NCBI GenBank assembly: GCA_902729315.2
Contig: LR746277.1
Span: 5,709,001-5,773,000, forward strand
Direction: 5' to 3'
DNA: 64,000 nt
Source of the DNA: Spirodela intermedia
Taxonomy: Eukaryota; Streptophyta; Magnoliopsida; Alismatales; Araceae
Part shown: positions 10,043 through 22,881 of the stretch, in pieces
How the letters are laid out: each line of letters begins with the position of its first letter
How positions within the stretch are numbered: the first letter of the stretch is position 1
Notes under the pieces: model-generated
The model's input: only the letters and a program-made list of their open reading frames with translations
What the model was told of the DNA's origin: nothing
Databases searched by the model: none
Position numbers and translations under genes: made by a program

Positions 10043-13000
10043 TCAAGGAGGAATGGTCCTGCGGGATTTGCAACTTTCGGGAGCTTCCTGGCCATTTCTA
10101 CTCCTCTTGAGGTACCCACTTAAAGCCGCCTTCGCCTTTTCCCACTCCTTCTCGGAGTCAGGACTCCTCACAAAGCTGTGGACTTTCCCGATGCCAACCG
10201 CCGCTGCTGGAACAGTTTCTAACTTCTGATTGCTGCCGCATCCGGGCGATGCTTTATCTAGATTGCTCGCACCGACATCACACATTCGATCTTTTTTCGA
10301 CTTCCCCCGACGCCGGAGGTCTGCCATCTCCTTGGCCGGCACGCTCTTCCTGGCTTCCACAGATTTTAGATAGCTACTGTTGGACTGGGTGTTGCCGGTA
10401 CTTGTGGTGTCGGGCCTGGAGTTGACTGCGCCACCAGACTTTGTTGATCCTGGACCCAAAGGAACAGTACCCGGCAGAACATGTGAAATCGTGAACGTAC
10501 TGCTACCATCAGCATCCCCGACCAACTCCTTCCACGAGGACTTCTGTATCCAAGATGTCCCCGTCGTCAATTCACCCATGGTTGAGCTCTGATCGGTCTT
10601 GGACTTCATGCCTGGATCTTCCTCAGGGGCATTTGACCCCTGAGATTGAGCCACTGGGAGGTCATTCTCTTGGGGTTCCGTCTCCTGTTGTCGTACCTTG
10701 CTGGATGAAAGGTTGCTTTTCTCTGAGGGGGAAAGCTGATCCCTCCCGCTGGAAGTCGTCTTGGAAGGTGTTCCAGGCTCAACTTTCTGCTTTCTCTCCT
10801 TCTCATGCTCCTCGGAAATCAGTCCATCGCGAAAAGATTGGCGTTTGGCAGGCATGGTCTCCTGGAGAAAAAGAAAATGACAGTTCGAGTTCAAAGACCA
10901 AAATTGAAAACCTTTTCTGCCTTTGAATATCAAATTATTTTTTCAGCTTGCCACTTATAGAACAAAGAAGAAAGTACCCGCGTTTTCACCTGCATCAGAT
11001 TTAACACTTCCTCAATGTTCCCATGCCCTATGTTCGTCACAAGGTTCTCTGCATCCGCCTCCTCATCTGTATCCTGAGCTGCTTTGTTGCCATCGGCTGG
11101 TGTTTCAGTGTCTGGGTGGCCTAAATCCTCCCTCCTGACACCCCTGCCTTCAGCAACATTCATGCTTGCCTCCTTTTCAAGAAGTTTGTTCATCACAGAG
11201 TTCATGATATTTAGCTCCTCTTCATTTACTATGATCTTCCGATCATCAAGACCGTTTAGGCGTTTCCGGACAAGATCTTCAGAGAGCTGAGAGTGTTCCT
11301 CACAATCACAGAAATGAACTGGGAGGGATGGTACCACGATGCGCTGGAAACTATACTTGTGCTTGCCCGTTCCCTTGAAAGGTAACGCCTTCACCTGCAT
11401 TGCACGAATTGCAGTTTACCGTGGAGAGGCTTGACCGAGAGACGGGTGACAATGACAATAAACGGAAGCGCATATTCACATATCCTGGCATAGATATGCC
11501 TCATTTGAAGAAAAGGAAGGAAGAACGGTCATTAGCAAAGAGCTCTTGCATACAACCCCCAAAGGATGTCACATGTGAAAATCCTGAAGAAGATTGGTGT
11601 ATGCAAGAAAGTAGAAAAATTCTTATGAACAAAATTCTTATATAGAACGCGGTTATGTGGTTGCACGAAGTAGGCTCTGAACAAGAAATTTCGCTTCTCA
11701 CATAATCATCTAGGAGTTCTAAACGAACCATATGAAATGGCTCCGTAATGACTCGGGTTAAATATAGAACCGCAAGTCATGCCACCAAACGTTAAGCATT
11801 GATTAAAAACCGTATAAATCTTATATTTGGTCATATTGCAGGCGGGGTCTCCCATAAGCCTCACTTATGTTTGCTCAGAATTTTGATTTGAAATGTAGAA
11901 GCCCGTCAAAATTGAAGGAAGAAAAGACAAATAGCCAGGAAGATAATAAAATATGCCACAAACATTTGATCAATATGGGGCTTCCATCATCCCAAAGGAT
12001 GAAAGGAATTCCTCAACCTTTAAAGTAAACTTGCGCTCTTTTGATTGGTTCCAAGACGTTTGTTCCTATTAGGCAACACTTGTAACACTGGAACTCATGC
12101 CTTATCGAGCATCCCTTTCTATTTTAAAATTGATTAATTCTGCAGTAACAAATGCTAACGATCTTGGCTTGAACGAACCTGTTTGACATAATAACGTGAC
12201 TACAGATGAACGTGTTGTTTTCCTTCGTCAAGAATTGATGAGAGAGCCCCAGATAGACCCGACGCGCATTTCAGTGATGTTGCATATTAAAGAGATAAGA
12301 AAACCAAATGTCTGAGGCAATTAACGGAGGAAAAAGTAGTTTATGACGTCTTGAATGCGGGAACAATGTAAAGTTTTCACGGCATATTCACATTCCTACC
12401 AGAAAAAACAAATGGAGCCATTAAAACACGTTTTCGGAAAGGAGGGTGGGGAGATTCCAGGAAAAGGGCTTCATCTCCCAGTCAACGAAAGTCAAGCAGT
12501 CTCATGGACAACCTTGTCGGAGAGGAGCACAAAACATTCAAATGCCTTTTCATTATTTTTGCAGGAGCCCAGTTCATGAAAAACTGCAGAAAGGCAGCTG
12601 GGATTGGTGATTCATAAAGCTGCAGAAGGACACATATTATAAGGTTAGAAATCCAAGCTTTTCACTGATGGTATCGAAGAGTTCTCTTTTAAATGGATTT
12701 GTGTATGTTCTACACCACTGTACGGATGGAATAGGATTATGAAGCCTTCTCTGACCAAACTGGTAATCTTGCGCTTCCTACATTTTTTATTCAAAAGAAT
12801 TGGACACTCCATATTTCTGAGTTATTTATCTATAGACAGAGCATCAATGCACCTTAAAAAAAACTAGGAGAAAATACTAAATACTCTGCTATACACAAGG
12901 ATGTTTCTTTCAGAACATAACCAGCACAAAAAAAGTAGCACGCCAGTCCAAATCAGTCAAACTGCCCAGTGACGCTAAAGACAATGATTTCCTGGAATTT

Positions 13001-13980
13001 ACCTTTCTTAGCTTGGGGAAAAAAATCTGCAGTTGCGCCTTATCGTTGGTCATACGATTTGATTTGTTCGCAGAGCACGGATCTATGTGGGTGCCAATAA
13101 CAGCAGGCATGATAGGAGGTTCAGCATCCTCAGCCCACTCTCGCTTCAATCGTTCAAGATAATGCTCTTTTGCCTTCTCAAGTCTCAGTCTCCCTCCCTT
13201 CCACAAACACCCATTATACTGCAGTACGTCAACACCACGAATCGTTAGCCCCTAAGCTTTTACAAGAAGCGCCAAAAAATTTGCGCACACTCGAAAACAC
13301 AAAGACCTTCGTATTGTGAAAGGGGGAGGATATAGAGGAAAATGGCGCACTGACTTAATGCTCGATGCAACGCTGAAGCACAAAAGACCTTCCGCTAGTT
13401 TTCACCCTTCCATGATCAAAAATCTAACAAGGCATGATAGTCGAAAAGATAATGGAGCTAGGTTATAACGGGCTCCATAAAGGTCAGCATCGCCCACTTT
13501 AAAGTTTCGACTAGAGGCAGAAGATGAACCCCATTCACCCCACGAAGCCTAGTGGTCCAGAAAAGCACCGGAACAGACAGACCCTTACAAAAGATCCACA
13601 GATACAGGCGGAGCAAACGCAATGCAATATTACCACAGAAAAAAGGAAGAGGGAAATGCGGAAAGAGGCAAAGAAAACGCATGATCGAAAATTGTAGATT
13701 AGAAATACAAGAATTCAAGAGATGAAGAGGAAGGACTGACGGTAGAGAAGAGTTTGGCGAGGGATTTCTCGGAGCTTGGCGTGAACTCCATGTAAGCAAA
13801 GCCACGGCCTTTGGTGCGGACGAAGTCAATGCAGTTCACGCGGCCGAGTGGGGAGAACAACTTCCGCATGTCCGAGTCCGTCACTCCATCGCCCAACCCT
13901 CCCATGTATACCCTCATCATCCCCCGCGATGAGGAAGATTCTGACGATGCCTCTTCGAGTTTTCCCGCTCCAGCCAGCAT
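10043..13980 (-). CDS. ROS3: RRM protein, REPRESSOR OF SILENCING 3 / NOL8-like
   Basis: Four exons on the minus strand, 13980-13741, 13218-13003, 11394-10990 and 10861-10043, all joined in phase 0; 559 aa. The RRM occupies residues about 22-95 with RNP2 (RVYMGGL, 23-29) and RNP1 (RGFAYMEF, 59-66) and a YNGCLWKGGRLRLEKAKEHYL strand/helix. It is followed by a conserved FFPKLRKVKALP segment, KGTGKHKYSFQR and an FCDCEEHS motif. The last exon is charged and low-complexity, with a WIQKSSWKELVG motif shared with NOL8-type proteins and a C-terminal EKEWEKAKAALSGYLKRS helix. Arabidopsis ROS3 binds small RNAs and assists ROS1-dependent active DNA demethylation; NOL8 relatives are nucleolar. Function here is inferred from the family. 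The 1.6-kb intron 2 (11395-13002) has no recognisable insertion. Confidence 0.88.
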
Positions 13981-14654
13981 TGCCGGCGCCGGCGCCTGCG
14001 ATGCGTTCCCGGTACTCTCCCGAGAAGAAGTGGTGAATTCGGGACTACCACATCTTATTTTCGTATTTTAATATCTCAGGCAAGTCGATGACATTTGGTT
14101 ATAAATAATAAAACCTCTCGGTGAAACGGAGTAGTATAGAACATCGAAACCGTAGCTATTATTTTATTGGAATTAAATTCAAATATTGGCTACGTGCCTT
14201 AAAATTTTCATCTTTACTTGTTGTCAATCTACTTGTTAATAGCTTGCCTTTGATATTTTCCCATAGACCCATGAATTTTCTACTTGTTGGAATATGTCAT
14301 CCTCCTAAATCGACCTATCTATAAAATGGGTGCTCATCTGTTTTATTAGAGGATATTTATTTTCATATATTGTATTAGAAAATAGATTCCCTGTTAAGCT
14401 GGGTTGTCTTTATATTGGTTGTAGAATGGTTAGTAGCCAAAAACTAAAAAATAAGTCATTTGTTAACATAGGACTTTATGTCAATAATAGTCAACGCTGA
14501 AAGCATATTCACGAATCTAATATGGTCACTAAACTTGAAAAAATTCTCATGCCAAGACGGTAAAGTTTCCCCAGTCGTAAGCCCCCAATTCTACGCCATG
14601 TTGAAATAATTTAGGTTAAATCTACAAGATATGGTGTTCTCTTTTATTATGAGG
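13981..14654. other. Intergenic, 5' flank of the ROS3-like gene
   Basis: The region becomes AT-rich about 60 bases upstream of the ROS3-like start. It must contain that gene's promoter, but I cannot point to a convincing TATA box. No coding signal seen. Confidence 0.4.
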
Positions 14655-17102
14655 TATTGAAGCCATTGGGAGCACCAATCGTTGGAGAGAGAGCTGACCT
14701 CGGTGAGAGAGCCATCTATCTCGTTTGAGAAGAGAGAAAGTGAGCGAAAAGGAAAATCTTTTTAGGCCTTCTTAGTTACAAGTATTTATATGGGTCTAGC
14801 CCTAAAAGATCAAATCTGATTCAACTACGAACAAAGACATGATATGATTAAAAAGTAATAAAAGAAAAACAAGATTATATAATCTCATTCTCTATCACTC
14901 TCCCTCAAGCTTGTGAGTGGATGTCATCTAGTCCTAACTTTGATGTTAATATCTGAAAAATTATTTAACTTTGTCTTTTGGTGAGGATATCAACTAGTTG
15001 GTTATATGTGGAGACATGATGTGTCAATGTTGCTACTATTTAATTTTTCTTTGATGTAGTGTTGATGAATCTTGATAGCTTGATTTGATCATGTTACAAC
15101 AAATTATATACAATACTTAAAATTGATTTATTGTTCCAATAGAGTTTGACATATGTCTTGTGACATAGCTTAATTCTAAAATCTTCTAGGATACCTTTCA
15201 CCCAAAGACTTGACATATGTCTTGTGACATAGTTCTAAATTCAGATTATGTATGTAATCAAGCCACCATTTGTTGCTTCTTGCTCTTCCAAGTGATAAGA
15301 TTGACTTTAAGGAATTTACAATAGCTTGAAGTTGATCTTCAATTCATTATAGAACTTGTATAACAAGTATTGATATAAATTTCAAAACTATGTTGTTGTT
15401 TTTCTCAAACAAAATCTTTTTACTTAGGGTATTTTTTAAATATGACAAAACTCTATCTACAACTAGTAGATGCACCTCCCTAAGTTATTGACTAAGAATT
15501 TTTACTGGTTATGCAACGTTTGGTCTACTGTGGAAAAGGTCGATCAACTTTTCTAGACGATGTTGGCATATTTGGCTTCTCCAAGTTCATGGTTAAGATT
15601 TATGAGTACTTATTAGTTTACATACTAACTTCTAAGTTTTCTTAAGAAGGTCAATAATATATTTATGTTAAGATATGAAAATCCTTTATTTTGAGTGACC
15701 AACTTTAATGCCAAAGAAATATTTTAGTTTTCCTAATATCTTAATATCAAACTCCTTTAACAAAGACTTACTCAAATGTTTCATTTCTTTCTCATCATTT
15801 CTTATCACTATTATGTTATCTACATAAATTAGGAGGATTGTAATTCCTTTTGAAGAATGTTTAATAAATAGAGTATGATTCTCATTACTAATTTATACTT
15901 AATATTTCTTAGCACCTATGAGAATCTCCCAAGACCACAACTTGGTGACTGTTTAAGTCTATATAGAGCCTTCTTTAATCTACATAGTACTTCTCAATTA
16001 GAATTAATATTGTCCCCCTCATGAATGTGTATAAATCTCTTCATCAAGTCCCCAAGTAGAAATATATCTTTTACATCAAATTGTAATATGTCCTAATCAT
16101 TTAAAAAAGTTATGTTAGGTATGTTAAGTTCATTTTAAAAAGCTATGTTAGATTTTTTCTAAGTATTTTTTGTAGTAGAAAGAAACAAATAACTTACATT
16201 GATTTTTGGAATCATACTGCTCTAGAGCTATGACTTAATTATAACATCCTCTTTCTTCCATAGTTTGAATCTTAGATCATTTGACTTAAGTATGGGATCA
16301 AAGATGTGGTCTAGTTTTTCTTTTATTGTGAGAATCACTTCAATGGGCTCACTCCATTAAAGTAAGTTAATGTCAGTTAATTTTAATTCACTTAGAATGT
16401 TTTGTAACTCTAAAGTAGACTGGGGGACATCATCGTTCTAAATTCTTAAGGAAGTCATATATGTTACCTTGGATATTGAAGGAACACTCATCCTCAACCA
16501 ACAAGTGATGATTTGTTAATATCATTGCAGAGTACTAGGACCAAATAGAGGAAAACATATATGTAACATGGCCAAATATTCTCTTTCTCTAGATTTATAT
16601 ATATATATATATTATGTTGTTTGAGGGAGGAGAGGTCAGGAGGTTGAGAAAGGTATTCTATACCAATGAAATGTACCACGAGATGTAGAAAAACTAATTC
16701 CAAACAAGTAAAATCTTGTAAATATTAGGGCAAATCAGTGATTTCACTTATGATCAGACGAGCCAACCACAAAATAAATCTCCAAAGGGCTATAAGTGGA
16801 ACAAGTTCACTTGGGGTGATGTAATACCATGTCAAAGCTCCTGAGAGCACTGATTGGTTGAGAGAGAGCTACCATCAATGATAGAGTTGTTGCTCTGGTT
16901 CGAGGATAGAGAAAGAAAGTCAAACAAGAAAAATATTTTAAAGGCTTTTTCAGTTACAAGTATTTATACAGGTCTAGCCCTAGTGGGTCGGATCCAGTGA
17001 TTGGGTAATACTTACACTGAACTGAATCTGATTCACTTACGAATAGAGAGAAGATACAAGTACAAAATGATAAAAGAAAAAATGTAACATCCTTCTCCGA
17101 CA
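14655..17102 (-). mobile_element. Decayed, internally deleted Ty1/copia LTR retrotransposon
   Basis: Two related terminal repeats face the minus strand: 3' LTR 14655-14897 (starting TGATAG) and 5' LTR 16830-17102 (starting TGTCGG). Both contain the block TATAAATACTTGTAACT or a close variant. The flanks TGAGG (14650-14654) and TGAGT (17103-17107) look like a 5-bp target duplication with one change. A degraded primer site (TGGTATTACATC, 16818-16829) and a purine tract (GCTTGAGGGAGAG, minus strand, around 14898-14911) sit in the expected places. Minus-strand translation gives broken reverse transcriptase (QFDVKDIFL and CRLKKALYRLKQSP near 15980-16090, ILLIYVDNIIV near 15810-15840) and RNase H pieces (NLITWKSKKQQMVA near 15275, HYIKEKL near 15050). 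Gag and integrase are not seen, so most of the 5' coding half is missing. Confidence 0.85.
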
Positions 17103-17843
17103 TGAGTGTCATGGTAATAATAGCCTACCATCAATCTGTTGGGCACTCACTACCGAGGACCATAGTGAGCAAGCACAAAACGTATACTGATGTGCCAACA
17201 AAAAATACAAGCGTAATGTTATACTGGATATCTAAACTCGTTAAGTTTAACAACCTTACTCGAGAGTAGTTATAAGGAAGGTACTACTATATTGGAGTTT
17301 AACCACTAGAAAATATTAATACATTAATTTTCCCAAAAAAAGAGTTGACTCATCAAGAGGGTAATAATTCAATGAATTTTCAGTTCAACAACTTTCTTGA
17401 AGTCTTTGAAGAAGGTCTCGTCCTTTTGTGATTGATTTAAGGGTACACACTATCATCCAATGTGAAGACGTAACGTCAGCTAACCAGCACCCAGCTAATG
17501 AGCCGATTAGCTCTATCACAGAGTAAATAAGAGAGAATATCCATGAATTCTTCCAAACTTTTCTGAGTAGCGTTGTGTGGTTCAAGGCGAACGACGGAGC
17601 ATGTAGCCATTTATCATCTATGTCTCATCTATGTCTTAGGATCGGGACATGCATAATTCACATTCACAGGTGGACGTCACGTTTTCTGCGTATGTGTACT
17701 GTCAATCCCAGGTTTGGTCATTTACAGGTCCAACGAGTCTTCGGATAGGACTGCACAGACCGAACATAAATCCAGAAGTAATATGGCACAGGAGTTCCAT
17801 TCGTCTCTTGCGCCTTACAAGCCATGGCGGGTGTATGTATTCG
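17103..17843. other. 3' flank of HCF173
   Basis: Unique-looking DNA between the copia remnant and the last HCF173 exon; it includes the HCF173 3' UTR on the minus strand. No further gene is seen. Confidence 0.45.
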
Positions 17844-20800
17844 TCAGGTGTTCCTCTCCAGTACGGACAGGGCCGGAGTGAGGTAATTGTTCGCTTTGTC
17901 CGGTAAATGGGCGACCTGAAGGAGCATGCATTTCCAGTCAAAATAACGGGCCATACTCGCAGTGCGAGTGGAAAGAAGAGAACACTTTTAACTTCGATTA
18001 CCAGTTCGTAGAGTTCCTTGCCCTGCTCTGCGACGTATTCATAGCAGACCTGAACGCATCCAACAACAGTCGAATCCCTAATTAATTAGGAGCGACAGGG
18101 GCAGATTAAATATGATATCGGGGGAGAGGGCTCACGTCGAAGCTCTTGTTTCTAGCAGTGGAGTCGTGAAGAGCCTTGACGCAGATGTCGGCGACATCAG
18201 CACAGCTGATTCCCTGCGCCGGTAGAGCGAACAATGAGTACAACGTTCTATCGATTGCAACTGCAAATGCGGGATAAGATCCTCAGAGCAAGAAACTGCC
18301 CCCCGTTGTACCTGGGAGATCCTGTTCCCTTGATCGAAAATCAGTGCACGCTGGCCGCCGGGTTCCTCCTGTAATTTCAACTTTTATGGTCAGGACGCCG
18401 AGCCTGAGAAATGAGATCAGGTGACAACGCAGGACTCACAAAGACCCCTACTTAAGGATAAAAATGAGGCTGAGAAAACATCCCCTGAATGCCATTGTAT
18501 TTCTCCGCTGCGAGGGAGGGACCAATGAAAACGCATCATGTCAGACAGCAAGATTTACATTCGTATTTTAATAGCTATTATTGATATTCCACGTCGGCGA
18601 TATCCAAGACTTGTGTGCCCTGTCCTGTTCACGGCCCATATCTTCGATCCTGACCGAGAAAATAGCTGAAAGTGTTTCCAAGGAAGAAGATGTATGCAGA
18701 ACAGAGAACGACAAACCGACCAAGGATCAACATGAACAAAAATAAAATAAAATATAGCAACGCTCTGTTTGATTATAACTTGTACAATGTCGGAAATATT
18801 TGTGGATTTTTAAAAATTATCTGGTTTCAGTTTTAGAAGCTCGTGCAAGGTATGGAAAATTCGTTGCTTTTTCAAACTGTGCTTCTTTTTCCTTCTTGAC
18901 CAACTAAAAAAAGAATGGGAAAAAAATAACAAGGCAGCTGCAACCCCTCGAGATTGTTTTCAAGCCTTTGCGACCAAATTTAAGACAGCCTACGAAAGAC
19001 TTTCAGTGACCAAAAGTTGTCGGAAAGCTGTACCTGCAAAGGACCAGGACGGACTATAGTGTATCCAAGGCCTGACCTTCTCAACGAGTCTTCTCCAGCC
19101 TAATAAAAGATTTAAGCAGAATAGAAAAGAATTGGTAATCAAGAGAAGTCGGATCGAAGGCAACATGTAGGAGTATCCAGGCAGTTCAATCGCAGATAAA
19201 TAACAGACCTTCTTTGCTTTAAGAACTTGCTCCCTTCTGTTTGATTCAATTCCCAATCCTGTGCACGAAACTAATACGAAGTCCGTTTCTTGGCCAGCCT
19301 GACAGCAAAAAGCATCACTCTGAGAATGACTGGGGAATAAGGGTTCTTGGACTTCAACAACAAAACAAAAAGCTTAGAAGAGAAAGGCCACAGTCAATTT
19401 CACGAAAGATTTATACAGTATGAGATCGAAGATCTACCTGCCTTGTTGTGTACGATAATACAATCGGAAGTTACACTAATATCTGTGAGAGAATATCCAG
19501 TAAGGTCTACAGTGTAGAGTTCTACTTCGTCTACTAGTTTCTTGGCTTGTCATTACAGAACATTTTAAGAAATCATAATAATAATAAAAACAATTTGAAA
19601 TGAGCGATCGGTATCAAAACTTGTCAACGAACTGTTAACGAATTTATCTAATTGATACATCCGCAGAAATATGTTTCTGAGTAAGCTGACTGATCATGAG
19701 TATAGATATCACATTTATACCCTTAAAACAGCTGCAACAGAGCCCCAACATTATCCAGAAATAATGCAACTACCCAGGTCCATTTGCTGTGACAATAATC
19801 TCAACTTTTTATACAGCCTAGTTATCGAGGTGCATCACATACGCCACTCTCTCTCACAGCTGTCCATCAACTTTGTTCATGCCGAACTCTACAGCTTATG
19901 TTGGCCATCTGATATCCTTTGTGACATAGCGCACCACATCTGTAGAAATTTTTGTTGGATTTACGTGTAGTCTTTGTTCTATCTTCAGCGTCTAAAGTGA
20001 TGGGCAATTTATGGAAATACAGGAGTGGTGACATCACAGACAACAAAACCACTCCCTACAAGCATGTCACATCTAACCTCGGACAAAAGCAGGGCAATGA
20101 CAATGCCTTTTAACACCCCTCTTTTGAGAGCAATTACAAGTAATTGAAACAATGGGGATATATATAATTGAACAATTAAAAAAAAAGATTCAAATATATT
20201 CTGTCCAATATAGACTGCAGTTTTATTCTTAGTCTAATTCGTAAATAAAATAAAATAAAATAAAAATTATTTCAGTCAATCAAAGCAATGAGCCGCCTCT
20301 AGAAAATAAAACCAAATAACTTACAGGTAAGGCCTTTATGTACTCCATTATCAATTTGAAGCTTCTGAGGTCTTCCTTGGGTCCTCCATTATCAACGGGT
20401 CTCTGAGGATGAAGATGCACATATTTAAACCTCCATAGATTTACCACATTACTCATATATGCAAGTAAATTTTTGGCCAAGGCTAAGAAAAAACCTGTCT
20501 CCTCGGCTCAAAACGAATAGTCAAAGTATGAACAAGGAAGGGGTCAAGGGGAGGATCATCAGGTTTCACAGGACGGAAGGCTGAAAACGGTACTCTTACC
20601 TGCATATGTAATTACAATGAATCAGCGGTTGCATTGATTACAATCGTCATTAACCATGTCATCTAAATACGCAGAACTTTCTTTTAGAAATGATCTCTCA
20701 CCCTACAGAAGCCAATTTTTGTGCTCATTCTAGCAAAGTATAGTTTGCTTTGAGACGTATCAGCTAATGGGCCTGTCTCAAGAACTATAATAAAAGATCT

Positions 20801-22881
20801 CCCATTTCCGCCAACCGAGAAAACTAGTCCATCATATCTGAGAGCCATAAAATTTCAACAATTAGGTCATCATGTAAATCCATTATCATCACAAGAACAA
20901 TTTTTTATGGGGAAAGTCTCTGAATGAATCTCTAGGTAACGTCATTTACCTGTCAAGGGTAGAACCGAGTGGAAGAGAGAGTCTCTTTGACAGTTCAACA
21001 TATCCCCCTCTAGTGAAAACATACCCTGGGACAGTTGGACAGGAATGGAAAACAAGGTAAGTAAAAGACGAATCGCAAAGACAGAAACCAGATGGAAGGA
21101 TTGAAAGCATGGAATTCAGAGTGGTATTTTTCTTTTAAATTTTTTTGTCAGATACATTTATTTTTTTATTTATTTCTGTAATTCGAATGGTTGAACTCAG
21201 TCAAGATAAGGTTTTGTAAGCCGCATTTCGTTGGCGAGACCTACAAAAGTCTTCCACCAACTGGAAGAAACTATGACACTTGTTTATGTTGCCTTCATTC
21301 TACTGGTCAAAGAATCCAAGATATAGAGGTATACCTGAGAAGATAGCATCTCCATTCTCTGTAAACTCAAATTTGGCGTCCATTCCTCCATCATACTTTG
21401 AGGCAATAACATCTTCGAAGTAAGTTCCCTGCCTTACTGTCCACCCATCCAGTGACTCTGCGGACTTGAATTTTGCAAGCAAGAGCTTGCTTTTACTACT
21501 TCTACCGGCTCGCAGCTGAGCTAGTTCATTGTAATAGTCCTGGAAATTTTAAGCAAATCTTTTCCCATCTGAGAAACAAAAATCAGCTGATGGGGTGTGG
21601 GGCCGCTTTCCGCGCAATACACCCTGGTGAAGAGAAGGGAAAGGTTGGTCGAACCTGGAATGCCTTGGTAACATTGCACACTCCTTGGTAATCAACCCGG
21701 TTGAGATCCCCGGTAATGGCTGAGCGTGCTGTGGCACAATATATGACTTTGTTGCAGCCTTCAATGGCGGCTTTAAGTGTCAAAGGGTCACCAACGTCAC
21801 CGACCACCGTCATCACCGATCTCGGAAGCATTTCTGTCACTTCCGGACCGTCTTTTCTCACCAATGCCTGAACCAATTACTCTCGAAGTGGTTAATTGAA
21901 TCGAACTGTGCATAAGAAAATGGGCGGCGGACAAAGAAGAGCACTCCAGTCCAGCGACCACCAATTGGTCTCGCTGGACGAAGCTCGGGGGTAGATAACG
22001 CACTAGATGAGGGGGATACGAGTGATGTTGGGGTCAATGTCAGAGGAGAAAAATATTGCAGCCAGAGAAAGAATGGGGCCTTTGTCGCCACTGACCTTGA
22101 CCTTGTAACCCCGGAGCATCAGCTTCCGCACCACGATTCGCCCGATCCTGCTGGTAGCCCCGACGACGAGCACAGTGGTGTCCTGGGCCTCGGGGATGGT
22201 GAACTCGCACATGGGTCCCCGGATGAGTGCGGGGTCGAGGAGGCTGTCATCTGCTACGGCGGTGGAGGTCCGCGAGAGCTGGCCCAGCCCAGAGAACTTG
22301 CGCCATACCTCATCGAACATCTGCCGAGACTTCCGGCCTAGACCCACTGGATTCACGTCGTCTAGAGTGATCGACACCACGGGGGAGACGGCGGCTACGG
22401 CCACCTGTTGCTGCTGCTCCTGCTGCTCCTGCTGCTCCTGCTCCGACGGCTGCGTGCTCTGGTCGGTTTCCTCTCTGTCTTCCTTCCTATCGTTCGCCGC
22501 GGCCGTCGCCTGCTGCTTCTTCTGGCTCTGCTTCCTCTTCGTCTTTCCTTTCACTGCCTTTTCGCTGCGGCCATTTACTTCGCCCCCCTCTTTGGCCAAC
22601 TCGCTCCGGGTAACTGCGCGGGTACCCCCGGACGCGGGCGAGCATCGCGGGGCGGTGAGAGCGCGTCTGGGGATAAAAATCGGGAGACCAAGGAAGCCGC
22701 AGGGCCCGGAGGAGGATGAGGAGGAAAGGGTGGAGGACAAGGAGGAGGAGGAGGAGGAGGATGAATGGGGGACGGTATACAACCTCTGCCAATTTGCCTG
22801 TCCGCTTGGAGACGTCGCCGACAACGCTGCAGCCGCAGCGGTGGATGCGGACGCCCCACACTGCAGGGCCATAACACCCAT
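17844..22881 (-). CDS. HCF173: HCF173, atypical short-chain dehydrogenase with CIA30 domain
   Basis: Thirteen minus-strand exons, all phase-compatible: 22881-22096, 21867-21655, 21539-21335, 21025-20950, 20837-20702, 20599-20495, 20402-20325, 19298-19209, 19099-19034, 18368-18312, 18213-18136, 18049-18002 and 17915-17844; 669 aa. Exon 1 is GC-rich and codes a Ser-rich N terminus (probable chloroplast transit peptide), a basic Lys/Gln linker with a Gln-rich run, and the Rossmann motif G241-ATSRI-G247. The NmrA-like SDR fold (IEGCNKVIYCATARS) is interrupted by a CIA30 domain at about 350-530 (YFEDVIASKYDGGMDAKF, LVFSVGGNGRSF) and then resumes (GLGYTIVRPGPL, RALIFDQGNRISQGISCADVA). The protein ends LTPALSVLERNT. 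In Arabidopsis HCF173 associates with psbA mRNA and promotes D1 translation for photosystem II. An ATG nine bases downstream (MALQCG) is an alternative start. A paralogue of the same architecture is the main alternative. Confidence 0.9.
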
